Assembly: GCF_947568225.1 (NCBI RefSeq)
Contig: NZ_CANOOQ010000001.1
Coordinates: 1,302,001 to 1,366,000, forward strand
Direction of reading: 5' to 3'
DNA from: Faecalispora anaeroviscerum
GTDB lineage: Bacteria; Bacillota; Clostridia; Oscillospirales; Acutalibacteraceae
Length of the DNA stretch: 64,000 nucleotides
Below, in pieces: positions 32,851 to 40,725 of this stretch. Below the pieces are notes generated by a model. The model saw nothing but the letters and a program-made list of their open reading frames with translations. It did no database searches and was not told the origin of the DNA. A program made the translations under genes and the position numbers. The stretch's first letter is position 1; each line of letters begins with the position of its first letter.

Positions 32851-34366
32851 CGAGCAGATCGCGGCATATCGCAAAGCACTGTCTGACGGCACCATAAAGC
32901 TTCGGCATCAGGTAAAACAGGGCTTTTTTAAGTTCAAGCCTTTTTCACGTAAACAAAAGACGGTCCTTACCTGGTGGTGCCCCAGCAGCCTGGTAAAGGA
33001 TTCTGAGGGTATCATTGCCTACGGATCAATTCGCTCCGGTAAAACCGTCTGCATGTCTCTGTCCTATGCCGTTTGGGCCATGGAATCCTTTGACGGTTAT
33101 AATACTTATGTAAGCGGATATATGACACTTAAAATAGCAACTTTTGATTACACCAATAAAACAGTAACGCTTTCTTCTGCACCAATTACAGACCTTATAG
33201 CTGGTGATATTGTTGATATTGCACGAGTAGCATCAGGGGTAATAAGAAATGTTTTAATAGCAAATTATGATGCTACTACAAAAACTGTTACTTTTACAGA
33301 CTTTGAGCCAAACTCAGCGTGTCACGGATTAATTACCAGTAAGGGAATAGCTACAAGCGGGGGGCATGCAGAGGGAAAAGATACAATTTCTTCTAGTTCA
33401 TTTTCTCACGCAGAAGGACTAGGTTCGCTTGCTTCTGGTAGTAATTCTCATGCAGAAGGAACTAGTACAATTGCTTCTGGTATTGGTTCTCATACAGAAG
33501 GTGGTAATACAACCGCTTCTAGTATTTATTCTCACGCAGAAGGACTAGGTTCGCTTGCTTCTGGTAGTAATTCTCATGCAGAAGGCCGATATACGACCGC
33601 ATCTGGCGTCCTTTCTCACGCAGAAGGCTTTCATACAAACGCTTCTGGTATTACCTCCCATGTTATGGGGCGATACAATAAAGCATTAACTGGTGAAGCA
33701 GCTTCTTTCAGTACTACGGCTGACGCCTTTGTAATCGGAAATGGAACGGCTACTGACGCCCTGTCAAATGCCTTTAGAGTTACCTTTGATGGCTCGGTGT
33801 ATGGCCTTTCAGCCTACAACACAACTGGTGCGGATTACTCCGAATACTTTGAATGGTTCGACGGAAACCCTGACGCGGAAGACCGTGTAGGACTGTTTGT
33901 AACTCTGACTGGTGAAAAGATCAAACTCGCAAACGATGGAGATTACATTGTCGGCGTGACATCCGGGAATCCGTCTATTGTTGGCGATCACCCGTCCGAA
34001 AGCTGGTCGGAACGGTACGCCCGCGATGTTTACGGCAGATTGGTTTATGAGGACATTAATATTCCAGAAGAAACGGAAACAGACGAAGAAGGAAACACTA
34101 TCAACGTAATCCCCGAGCATACAGAAACGCGACTCAAGGCGAATCCTGAATATGACCCCACAAAGGAAGCCGAGTATCAGAACCGAGAAAAGCGCCCGGA
34201 ATGGTCTACTGTCGGTATGCTTGGCAAACTCGTTGTCAGAGATGATGGCACTTGCGTGGTCAACGGCTACTGCTCCCCAAGTAATGGAATCGCTATGGCA
34301 ACTGCATCAGGCTATCGAGTGATTGCCAGGCTGGACGAAACTCATATCAAAGTGCTGATCAAGTAA
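32828..34366 (+). CDS. in-frame fusion: terminase large subunit N-terminus to tail-fibre protein
   Basis: Residues 1-~92 are the start of a phage large terminase, ending just after the Walker A motif GSIRSGKT and MESFDGYN. From ~33105 the sequence becomes a tail-fibre/appendage protein: a beta-rich part, eight ~14-residue SHAEG-type repeats (trimeric adhesin-head-like), and a C-terminal Peptidase_G2/intramolecular-chaperone-like domain (GADYSEYFEWFDGNP). The GTG at 32828 has GGGAGG upstream. Base composition turns AT-rich at the junction. This is a deletion scar of roughly the whole head and tail module that preserved the frame; the product may still be made. Confidence 0.8.
   Translation: MTTWTKIDEQIAAYRKALSDGTIKLRHQVKQGFFKFKPFSRKQKTVLTWWCPSSLVKDSEGIIAYGSIRSGKTVCMSLSYAVWAMESFDGYNTYVSGYMTLKIATFDYTNKTVTLSSAPITDLIAGDIVDIARVASGVIRNVLIANYDATTKTVTFTDFEPNSACHGLITSKGIATSGGHAEGKDTISSSSFSHAEGLGSLASGSNSHAEGTSTIASGIGSHTEGGNTTASSIYSHAEGLGSLASGSNSHAEGRYTTASGVLSHAEGFHTNASGITSHVMGRYNKALTGEAASFSTTADAFVIGNGTATDALSNAFRVTFDGSVYGLSAYNTTGADYSEYFEWFDGNPDAEDRVGLFVTLTGEKIKLANDGDYIVGVTSGNPSIVGDHPSESWSERYARDVYGRLVYEDINIPEETETDEEGNTINVIPEHTETRLKANPEYDPTKEAEYQNREKRPEWSTVGMLGKLVVRDDGTCVVNGYCSPSNGIAMATASGYRVIARLDETHIKVLIK
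33358..33700 (+). repeat. 42-bp coding repeat (SHAEG units)
   Basis: About eight tandem units of 14 codons, each beginning with S/G-HAEG. Units at ~33405 and ~33531 are almost identical over more than 50 bases, 126 bases (three units) apart. The repeat is in frame and encodes the left-handed roll typical of trimeric adhesin heads. Confidence 0.85.
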
Positions 34367-34377
34367 GGAGGCATAGT

Positions 34378-34776
34378 ATGCAGGTGAAATTTGAGAACGG
34401 AACGGTTTTACAGATTATCAATTCCCGCAGCAGCCACAACGGGGAACGCAGAACGCTAAAGTTGACGCTGAAACGGTCAGAAATCGATTTTGCGGCACTC
34501 GATGCTTTGACTGCTGACAATACGGGGCGGCTGGTCGTGACTGACGGCGAAGCGCAGTACATTTATGACGCCTATAAAATCCGCAGCGAATTGTCTGTTG
34601 TGCCGGTGGAGATAACACCAGAATCTCGTACGGAGGATGCAATAACTGAGGATGGGTATCGCGTTGTACTGGCGCAGCTCACTTACACAGAGCAGCAGGT
34701 GCAGGAGCAGGCGGCGGCGATTAACGATATGCAGGCCGCAATTGCAACACTGGCATTCGGAGGTGAGGCGCAATGA
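34378..34776 (+). CDS. phage tail-region protein
   Basis: 132-residue protein with no named domain that I recognise. It begins with a short beta-like stretch (QVKFENGTVLQIINS) and ends with a heptad-like helix (YTEQQVQEQAAAINDMQAAIATL). AAGGAGG at 34365-34371 precedes the ATG. It lies between the fibre gene and a small XkdX-like gene, where phages usually encode fibre-assembly or baseplate accessory proteins. The stop overlaps the next start (ATGA). Confidence 0.65.
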   Translation: MQVKFENGTVLQIINSRSSHNGERRTLKLTLKRSEIDFAALDALTADNTGRLVVTDGEAQYIYDAYKIRSELSVVPVEITPESRTEDAITEDGYRVVLAQLTYTEQQVQEQAAAINDMQAAIATLAFGGEAQ

Positions 34777-34919
34777 GCATCTTACTTAAAATTGCCTGCC
34801 AAGTACTCGCGCGCAGACTTGTTGCCGGGGAAAATTTCGAGAACATAATTAAGGACTATCCTCGCATGACATCGGAACAGGTTGCAGAGATTAAAAAGGA
34901 GCTGAACATAAATGCTTAA
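34773..34919 (+). CDS. small XkdX-like phage protein
   Basis: 48 residues, with a hydrophobic N-terminal helix and a charged C-terminus (MTSEQVAEIKKELNINA). The size and position directly before the endolysin resemble XkdX-type proteins of Bacillus and clostridial phages; the sequence similarity is weak. GGAGGTGA precedes the ATG. It overlaps the endolysin gene by eight bases. Confidence 0.55.
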   Translation: MSILLKIACQVLARRLVAGENFENIIKDYPRMTSEQVAEIKKELNINA

Positions 34920-35787
34920 AGGTATCGACGTCAGCAACGCCAACGGGTGCGTTGACTGGGACAAGCTGAAAGGCAATATTGATTTTGCAATCCTGCGCTG
35001 CGGGATTGGCAGCGATATGTCCAGTCAGGACGATAAACAGTGGGGGCAAAATGTAGCCGAGTGCAACCGACTGGGCATTCCGTGGGGGGCGTATCTTTAC
35101 AGCTACGCAATGAGTATAGCCGAGGCCGAGAGCGAAGCCTCACATGCCCTGCGGCTGCTCAATGGCCTAAAACCGGTCTACCCGGTCTACATTGACATGG
35201 AGGACGCCGACGGCTACAAAGCCAAGCGCGGCGGCATTAGCAAACAGATGGCAAGCGACATTTGCCGCATCTTTTGTGAACGCGTCACCGCCGCCGGGTA
35301 TGTTGCAGGGGTATACGCCAACAAGGATTGGGCGATGAACCGGATCGACATGGCGCAGCTCGCGGGGTATACGTTCTGGCTGGCACAGTATAGCAGCAAG
35401 GTTACCTACACCGGCAAGTATGATATGTGGCAGTACAGCAGCAGCGGAAGCCTGCCAGGCATCAGTGGGCGCGTGGATATGAACTACTGCTACAAGGATT
35501 TTGCAGCAGTTGCTACTCCCGCCATCGCCGGCCTGACCCTCGACACCAGCAGCAAGGACATGGCGGCAAGTGAGACCTATACCCTGCTGGCCCGGTGCGA
35601 AAAGGAGCCGGAAGTTGATGTTACTGGCCGGGATGTTATTCGGGTGCTGCGTAAATACAAAGACCCCAAAGGCCGCGGCTGGCTGATCGACGTGCAGGGT
35701 CTGCCGCCCGAACCGGTTGTAAGGCATGGACATATCACCGTAAGCGCTGCCGGCCAGACCGTGCAGTGCAATTTCAATGTTTTGTGA
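34912..35787 (+). CDS. phage endolysin, GH25 muramidase
   Basis: 291-residue cell-wall hydrolase. The N-terminal ~200 residues are a glycoside hydrolase family 25 domain: the start KGIDVSNANG..DW with catalytic-type Asp, PVYIDMED with the acid residues, and WQYSSSGSLPGISGRVDMNYCY near the end. The C-terminal ~85 residues are probably a wall-binding or beta-sandwich domain without a named motif. No signal peptide, so release depends on the holin encoded next. The start overlaps the previous gene. Confidence 0.92.
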   Translation: MLKGIDVSNANGCVDWDKLKGNIDFAILRCGIGSDMSSQDDKQWGQNVAECNRLGIPWGAYLYSYAMSIAEAESEASHALRLLNGLKPVYPVYIDMEDADGYKAKRGGISKQMASDICRIFCERVTAAGYVAGVYANKDWAMNRIDMAQLAGYTFWLAQYSSKVTYTGKYDMWQYSSSGSLPGISGRVDMNYCYKDFAAVATPAIAGLTLDTSSKDMAASETYTLLARCEKEPEVDVTGRDVIRVLRKYKDPKGRGWLIDVQGLPPEPVVRHGHITVSAAGQTVQCNFNVL

Positions 35788-35800
35788 GGGGGATAACATA

Positions 35801-36268
35801 ATGGATAAAATCAAAGCGGTATTTGTGGGCGTATTTGCGGCGCTGTCGGCGTGGCTCGGCATTCTGGCAATCCCAGTTTATCTGCTGGTGGCCTGCAACA
35901 TCATCGACTATGGAACTGGACTGGCGGCGGCAAAATACCGGGGCCAGAAAGTTAATAGCTACACCGGGTTCCGAGGCATTGCAAAAAAGATTTGCATGTG
36001 GCTGCTGGTAGGTGTCGGCGCTATTTTTGACATACTGCTTGCCTACGCTGCGGAGCAGGTCGGGATTGTACTTAATTTTGGATACGCTATCGCCTGCCTG
36101 GTCGCGATCTGGCTAATCTGCAATGAGCTGATTTCTATTTTAGAGAACATGGCCGACATTGGTGTGAACCTGCCGCCGTTTTTGATGCGCTTTGTTGATA
36201 ATCTGAAAAGCCAGGTGGAAACGAAAGCGGAAGCAGCCCTGCCAGAAAAGACGGACAAAACCGAATAA
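35801..36268 (+). CDS. phage holin, TcdE/phi-LC3-type
   Basis: 155-residue protein with three hydrophobic segments in the first ~110 residues and a charged C-terminal tail. The layout and the segment VACNIIDYGTGLAAAKYRGQKVNSYTGFRGIAKK match the Bacteriophage_holin_4_1 (TcdE) family, which makes membrane lesions that release endolysin. The ATG at 35801 has GAGGGGG upstream; an earlier in-frame start overlaps the endolysin end. A terminator follows at once, closing the phage lysis operon. Confidence 0.88.
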   Translation: MDKIKAVFVGVFAALSAWLGILAIPVYLLVACNIIDYGTGLAAAKYRGQKVNSYTGFRGIAKKICMWLLVGVGAIFDILLAYAAEQVGIVLNFGYAIACLVAIWLICNELISILENMADIGVNLPPFLMRFVDNLKSQVETKAEAALPEKTDKTE

Positions 36269-36276
36269 AAATGACG

Positions 36277-36316
36277 ATCCCCTCAGCTGGATGATTCCGG
36301 TTGAGGGGATTTTTTA
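36277..36316 (+). terminator. terminator of the lysis operon
   Basis: A 9-bp stem (36277-36285 with 36302-36310) followed by TTTTTATTT. It marks the right end of the recognisable prophage remnant. Confidence 0.88.
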
Positions 36317-36335
36317 TTTGTATAGATATATAACG

Positions 36336-36965
36336 TCAACGCCATGCTCTGCTTTCTGTCCTTACATAAATTCTTGATGAGAAGAAAGTAAAGGCGTGGA
36401 AAGTATAAACACTAAGCCTTTGTATAAGACCTAATATATTCCATTCATTTTTAATACCTACTAAATGCAATAAATTGAAAAGCACAATAAAGATAGCCGC
36501 TGTCAGCGATAGATTCCTGAGAAAATTAAGTTCATGCTGCCGATAGCCAAGAGAAAGTAAAAATAAAGCAATAGGCGGCAAGGCAATAATGGCTATTGCT
36601 AAAATAAGGTGAATTATATTTTGCGGATTGATTGCAGATTCTGCCGTCATAGGGAAAACACCGAATGTAATAAGTGATAAGCACGCAATACCAAAAAGTA
36701 ATATGCTTCCTACACGTGCATAAAAGTAGTGCCCTTTGAAAAATTTGATGCAAAGAGTAATTGAAAAAATCAGAAAAAAAACTTGATATATTATTATTAA
36801 GATTCGCATTATACTAGAATGCGGCGTCTGATCCGCAGATAAAACGCTAATATAAGATTTTATAGGATTATATCCTTGCACAAGGATGCAGCCAAGAATA
36901 TCGCTTAGGATAAAAGAAATAACCCCAATCATACCTGATGATAATGCTTGTTTTTGTAATCCCAT
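36336..36965 (-). CDS. DUF998-family membrane protein
   Basis: 209-residue integral membrane protein with about six helices, of the DUF998 type (early LSDILGCILVQGYNPIKSYISVLSA motif). Function unknown. The ATG at 36965 has AGGAG eight bases upstream; a longer start at 36998 has a poorer site. It is AT-rich compared with neighbours and sits alone between the lysis terminator and the SOS polymerase, so it may be cargo acquired with the mobile DNA. Confidence 0.75.
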   Translation of the reverse strand: MGLQKQALSSGMIGVISFILSDILGCILVQGYNPIKSYISVLSADQTPHSSIMRILIIIYQVFFLIFSITLCIKFFKGHYFYARVGSILLFGIACLSLITFGVFPMTAESAINPQNIIHLILAIAIIALPPIALFLLSLGYRQHELNFLRNLSLTAAIFIVLFNLLHLVGIKNEWNILGLIQRLSVYTFHAFTFFSSRIYVRTESRAWR

Positions 36966-37112
36966 CGATTTAGCTCCTGATTTTAATTTTCGGTACATTC
37001 GTTGCCATCGCGCAAACCTCCTATACAGGTTGCCATAGTTATCTTCTAATATTATGTGCAGGCCAAAAAGAAAAAATTCTGATAACTCAGATCATGCTGG
37101 TCAGCATTTCCA

Positions 37113-37170
37113 TTGATATTTGCGAACGCATGTTCTAATATAAAAGAGCATACACTAGAACAAGCGTTCG
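37113..37170 (+). promoter_or_regulatory. SOS promoter with two LexA boxes
   Basis: TTGATA (37113-37118), 17-bp spacer, TAATAT (37136-37141). A LexA box CGAACGCATGTTCT (37123-37136) fills the spacer and a second, AGAACAAGCGTTCG (37157-37170), lies just downstream over the start of the transcript. Both fit GAAC-N4-GTTC. Repression by LexA and induction by DNA damage follow. Confidence 0.88.
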
Positions 37171-37181
37171 GAGGTGGAAAT

Positions 37182-38414
37182 GTGGATCGAATTATATTGC
37201 ATTCAGATTGTAACAGTTTTTACGCGAGTGTGGAGTGCTTGCATAGACCCGAAATAAGGGATAAACCAGTGGCCGTAGGTGGCGACGTTGAACAGCGTCA
37301 TGGCATTATCCTTGCAAAGAATGAACATGCGAAGAAATATGGTATCAAAACAGGCGAGGCCCTCTGGCAAGCTCAACAGAAGTGTCCCGAATTGGTCATT
37401 GTACCCCCACGCTTTGAGCTATATCAGCGCTTCTCGCAGCTTTGCCATGAGATTTATCTGGACTATACCAATCAGGTGGAGCCCTTTGGCCTGGATGAGT
37501 GTTGGCTTGATGTCACAGGTAATAATGTAGATGGCGTGAAATTAGCACACGAAATCCGTGAACGCATTAAGTATGAGCTAGGGATCACCGTGAGCATAGG
37601 TGTGTCTTATAATAAAATTTTCGCTAAGCTGGGATCGGATTACAAAAAGCCAGATGCAGTCACGGAAATAGGCAGATCTAATTATCAGCAAATAGCCTGG
37701 CCGCTGCCGGCAGGTGATCTGTTGTATGTGGGCAGCGCAACCCGGCGTAAATTAGAGTCCTATGCCCGGCACACAATAGGTGACCTGGCCAGCACGTCTG
37801 AGCAAACTCTCAAAGGTTGGTTCGGTAAATGGGGCAGCGTGTTGTATGCTTTTGCAAATGGTTATGATATCACGCCAGTTTCCCGTTATGAAGATCGCAA
37901 AGAAGTGAAAAGTATCGGCAATAGCACCACCACGCCGCGTGATCTTGTTGACAACGAGGATGTTAAAATTATCCTTTATGTACTGGCGGACAGCGTTGCC
38001 CGGCGGCTCCGGGAGCATGGCTGTAAGGGGCGCACCATCAGCATCAGCGTCCGCGATAATCAGCTAATGAGCTTTACGCGGCAGCATACCATGGCCAATT
38101 ATACAAACATTACTGCAGAGATCGCACGGGCTGGTATGGATCTATTTACCCGGCATTACTACTGGCAGCAGCCCATACGTAGCCTTGGCATCAGTATCTC
38201 CGACCTGGTCAGTGATTCTACTCCGCTGCAGATGGATTTGTTCGGCGCAGGACAGGAGCAGCTGTGCAGGGAACGGCTGGATACTGCCGTCGACAGTTTG
38301 AAGAGGCGCTTTGGTACCAGCGCTGTGCGGCCGGCAGTATTGCTGCAGGACCCGGAGCTGTCTGGATTTGATCCAAAGAAGGACCACACGATTCACCCGA
38401 TCGGTTATTTTTAA
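37182..38414 (+). CDS. Y-family DNA polymerase (DinB/UvrX-type)
   Basis: 410-residue translesion polymerase. Palm motifs are LHSDCNSFYASVE, with the first catalytic Asp, and GLDECWLDVTG, with the Asp-Glu pair. The thumb HhH (KIFAKLGSDYKKPD) and little-finger domain follow. The GTG at 37182 is preceded by GGAGGTGG; an in-frame ATG upstream lies inside the SOS promoter. Copying past damaged bases at the cost of accuracy is the family role. The location beside phage DNA and the tight SOS control resemble UvrX of SPbeta-like elements. Confidence 0.92.
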   Translation: MDRIILHSDCNSFYASVECLHRPEIRDKPVAVGGDVEQRHGIILAKNEHAKKYGIKTGEALWQAQQKCPELVIVPPRFELYQRFSQLCHEIYLDYTNQVEPFGLDECWLDVTGNNVDGVKLAHEIRERIKYELGITVSIGVSYNKIFAKLGSDYKKPDAVTEIGRSNYQQIAWPLPAGDLLYVGSATRRKLESYARHTIGDLASTSEQTLKGWFGKWGSVLYAFANGYDITPVSRYEDRKEVKSIGNSTTTPRDLVDNEDVKIILYVLADSVARRLREHGCKGRTISISVRDNQLMSFTRQHTMANYTNITAEIARAGMDLFTRHYYWQQPIRSLGISISDLVSDSTPLQMDLFGAGQEQLCRERLDTAVDSLKRRFGTSAVRPAVLLQDPELSGFDPKKDHTIHPIGYF

Positions 38415-38426
38415 AGGGTGAAGACT

Positions 38427-38660
38427 ATGAAAAAATATGTTGATATGATCGTGCAGTATACTGAGGATGGTCGGATCATCCCGCTGGCTGTACGCTGGTC
38501 GCCGGACCAGCTTTTTGAGATTGATTGTGTGCTAGACGTGCGGAAGGCCGCCTCTTTAAAGGCCGGCGGTACTGGTATCCGTTATTTATGTCGGATTAAA
38601 GGGCGGGAGCGGTTTATCTGGTTGGAGGGCAACAGGTGGTTTGTGGAAGGGAAAGCGTAA
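38427..38660 (+). CDS. small protein of the polymerase operon
   Basis: 77-residue protein with no named domain that I can assign; sequence is beta-strand-rich (IVQYTEDGRIIPLAVRW, GIRYLCRIKGRERFIWLEGNRWFVE). It starts 12 bases after the Y-polymerase stop with AAAGGG as ribosome site, so it is SOS-coregulated. Small unknown genes in this position are common after polymerase genes in Clostridia, analogous to YolD-type partners, but homology is not established. Confidence 0.65.
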   Translation: MKKYVDMIVQYTEDGRIIPLAVRWSPDQLFEIDCVLDVRKAASLKAGGTGIRYLCRIKGRERFIWLEGNRWFVEGKA

Positions 38661-38727
38661 AATCTCTTCACATTTCCATATATTTCCATATGTTTTATGC
38701 TACCCTAAAAGAAAAGGGGTAGTCACC

Positions 38728-38868
38728 ATGGACGACAAATTGCAGCGAGAGCTGGAGCTTATCAATCAGAACCTTAACACCATTATTAAAAACCAAGCAC
38801 TGATTTATGAAAGGCTGGGGCAAGTAGAGAATGCAATAAAAGCGCCCTCATCTCCCGGCCAGGAATGA
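38728..38868 (+). CDS. short coiled-coil protein
   Basis: 46 residues, mostly one helix with heptad-like Leu/Ile spacing (LQRELELINQNLNTIIKNQALI). AAAAGGGG precedes the ATG at 38728. It follows the previous gene by 67 bases and may share its SOS transcript. A GCCCTCAT/ATGAGGGC hairpin overlaps its end. Function unknown; small proteins of this look occur in phages. Confidence 0.5.
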   Translation: MDDKLQRELELINQNLNTIIKNQALIYERLGQVENAIKAPSSPGQE

Positions 38869-38954
38869 GGGCACTATCTTGACTTGCATCTTGACTTGCA
38901 TCTTATCAATTTTTCTCTATTTTTAGTAATGTTTTATTATGATACAAAGGCAAT

Positions 38955-39004
38955 AAAAAAACCCGCATAAACACTGGAATTCCCAGTACCTATGCGGGTT
39001 TTTC
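38955..39004 (+). terminator. bidirectional terminator
   Basis: ACCCGCATA (38961-38969) pairs with TATGCGGGT (38991-38999), with an inner ACTGG/CCAGT hairpin, A-tract before and T5 after. The rest of 38869-39280 is AT-rich and holds a 12-base direct repeat (ATCTTGACTTGC twice at 38877-38900) and nothing else I can support. Confidence 0.8.
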
Positions 39005-39280
39005 AATGGTCGAGGTGATACGCAACATTGTTTCCCTGAAATTTTATTCAAGTATTCTCTGTATGATAATTGGTTCTGATTTCTGCTTGTGAAAGTATTT
39101 TCTTGTACGCAAAATTTCTTCGTCACACAAGCATTAAATCAAAATTTTCCTTTCCTTGTTCTCTATGAAAATATTCAGAAATAAAAACCATATTGTAATT
39201 GTCGCAATACAGTATATAATATTAATCAATAGAATTTTAGAGATTAATTGATTTTATTTTTTGAAAAATTTAAATAACAG

Positions 39281-39309
39281 TTGCAAATATGACTTATAAG
39301 TAATAAAAT
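39281..39309 (+). promoter_or_regulatory. promoter/operator of the toxin-antitoxin-chaperone module
   Basis: TTGCAA (39281-39286), 17-bp spacer, TAAAAT (39304-39309). The spacer contains the perfect palindrome ACTTATAAGT (39292-39301), a plausible binding site for the HTH antitoxin. Confidence 0.6.
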
Positions 39310-39329
39310 AGGAATAAGGAAGTGTATAC

Positions 39330-39734
39330 TTGAACAAAATAAAGTACATAGAACGATTAACAAACTTGTTTAATTGTTTTGCTAATGTTTATGTGCATAA
39401 GGAGTGTGTCCAAGAAATACTTGAGCTCACAAATCGCACAGGTATGGAGTCGAGATTCCTAAAAAAATTAAAAGAATATTTAGTCAGATTAAAAAATGAT
39501 GGTCCCAATGCGATTGGCCAAAACGGACTTGAAAATTTGGGTGGTAATGATTGCGCTAATATGTATTCTATGCATTTTGAAAGTTCAAATTACAATTTGC
39601 GTATAATCTTTTCAATTACGGACGATGGGACGCTGTTATTGCACACTTTCTATGAGAAATCAGGAAAAAAAGTAACAGAGTATAGTTCTCATCTCCCTGT
39701 AGCACAAAAGCGGTTACAACAAATGACTTTCTGA
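39330..39734 (+). CDS. HigB/RelE-type (Gp49-like) toxin
   Basis: 134-residue probable ribosome-dependent mRNA interferase of the RelE/HigB (phage Gp49-like) group. The C-terminal core NYNLRIIFSITDDGTLLLHTFYEKSGKK and the tail ending AQKRLQQM match the family: a beta-sheet core with basic active-site residues and a C-terminal helix. It has a longer N-terminal helix than E. coli RelE. The TTG start at 39330 has AAGGA nine bases upstream. It is the first gene of a three-gene operon; toxin-first order is characteristic of higBA systems. Confidence 0.78.
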   Translation: MNKIKYIERLTNLFNCFANVYVHKECVQEILELTNRTGMESRFLKKLKEYLVRLKNDGPNAIGQNGLENLGGNDCANMYSMHFESSNYNLRIIFSITDDGTLLLHTFYEKSGKKVTEYSSHLPVAQKRLQQMTF

Positions 39735-39747
39735 AAAGGAGAAAAAT

Positions 39748-40167
39748 ATGTTAAACAACGAATATTGTGTGCCTCTTAATGAACTGCTAAAGCAGATTGC
39801 AGGCAATATGAGTATGGCCGAGTTGTCAAAATCCGTAGTTTTAATGGAATTGTCTGAAACTATTGCAAAAAAAAGAAAGGAAATGCGGATGAGCCAAACT
39901 GCTTTTGCGGAACACATGGGAGTTAGCCAGGGAATGGTTTCTAAATGGGAAAGTGGAGACTATAATTTTACTATCAACACTTTGTCGGATATAGCCACAA
40001 AATTAAATCTGCATTTCATTAATCCATTATCAGATACTATGTGTGAGGATGAGTATGATCAAAAATACACTTTTGATCACGCACTACATCCTGTTATTAA
40101 ATTTTGTTACACGCCGAATGATGTATCAAAAATTAGTCACTTAGAAGGTGTAGGTGTTGCATCATAA
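39748..40167 (+). CDS. HTH antitoxin (HigA-like) with C-terminal extension
   Basis: 139-residue antitoxin. An XRE-type HTH spans ~35-95 (ETIAKKRKEMRMSQTAFAEHMGVSQGMVSKWESG). After it come ~40 residues (HALHPVIKFCYTPNDVSKISHLEGV) that are not part of the HTH fold. In known toxin-antitoxin-chaperone systems, a C-terminal segment of the antitoxin makes it dependent on its SecB-like chaperone; this tail is a candidate for that role (inference). It follows the toxin by 13 bases, and its stop overlaps the next start (TAATG). Confidence 0.85.
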   Translation: MLNNEYCVPLNELLKQIAGNMSMAELSKSVVLMELSETIAKKRKEMRMSQTAFAEHMGVSQGMVSKWESGDYNFTINTLSDIATKLNLHFINPLSDTMCEDEYDQKYTFDHALHPVIKFCYTPNDVSKISHLEGVGVAS

Positions 40168-40667
40168 TGGACTTAAATAAAATAACTGCTGATCTTGATT
40201 TTATTGGCAATTCTATTAAATCAATTAAGGTAAGTAATAATCTAGTAAACCTCGGCAAGGATATAAAATACTCATTTGGTCTTGATGTGAATATTAATAG
40301 GCTTGGTGAAAATGAGGATAACGGCTTAATTGGCTATGTTGAATTATCTGTCACAGTAACGGTAAACAGCACCAAAGTCAAGAAATTAAAGTCAAAAATT
40401 GAGGTTTTAATAGAAGGATGTTTTTCTACGCCTTCTCTTTCAAAAGAAGATTTTATTCCAATGCTATTTGTTAACGGCGGGAGTACATTATATTCTATTG
40501 CTCGCTCACTGATTTTAAACATTTCTGCTAATACGTATCAAAATGGTAAAATTGTTCTTCCAATGGTTAATATGGTGCAGTATTTAAAGGAAAAGATAGA
40601 AGAAGAAAGTCAGGCCACTACCAGTAAAGATCAATTACCAGAATCTGCTGATCCTATTATTAATTAA
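40167..40667 (+). CDS. SecB-like chaperone of a toxin-antitoxin-chaperone system
   Basis: 166-residue protein with the SecB-type layout: alternating beta strands (~35-95), a helix-turn region, and the late segment FVNGGSTLYSIARSLILNISANTYQNGKIVLPMVNMVQYL. That segment parallels the SecB stretch that runs from its FPYARE helix to the LPPVNF loop. The tail is charged. It is translationally coupled to the antitoxin. Known SecB-like partners in mycobacterial TAC systems protect the antitoxin from aggregation and proteolysis. The assignment rests on pattern and context, not on a computed alignment. Confidence 0.65.
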   Translation: MDLNKITADLDFIGNSIKSIKVSNNLVNLGKDIKYSFGLDVNINRLGENEDNGLIGYVELSVTVTVNSTKVKKLKSKIEVLIEGCFSTPSLSKEDFIPMLFVNGGSTLYSIARSLILNISANTYQNGKIVLPMVNMVQYLKEKIEEESQATTSKDQLPESADPIIN

Positions 40668-40678
40668 CTATTATAATA

Positions 40679-40718
40679 AAAAGAGCTACACGGAAATAAA
40701 TCCAGTGTGGCTCTTTTT
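40679..40718 (+). terminator. bidirectional terminator
   Basis: AAAAGAGC-TACAC (40679-40691) pairs with GTGTGGCTCTTTT (40705-40717). It has A and T tracts on both sides and stops both the TAC operon and the convergent sigma gene. Confidence 0.85.
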
Positions 40719-40725
40719 ATTTGTT

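Noticed and set aside
32263..32895. 210-codon frame opposite to terS
   Set aside because: Antisense shadow of the terminase body, with no signals of its own.
33358..33700. Regular 42-bp repeat, considered as a CRISPR-like array
   Set aside because: Repeats are contiguous, in frame and encode SHAEG units; there are no unique spacers and no cas genes.
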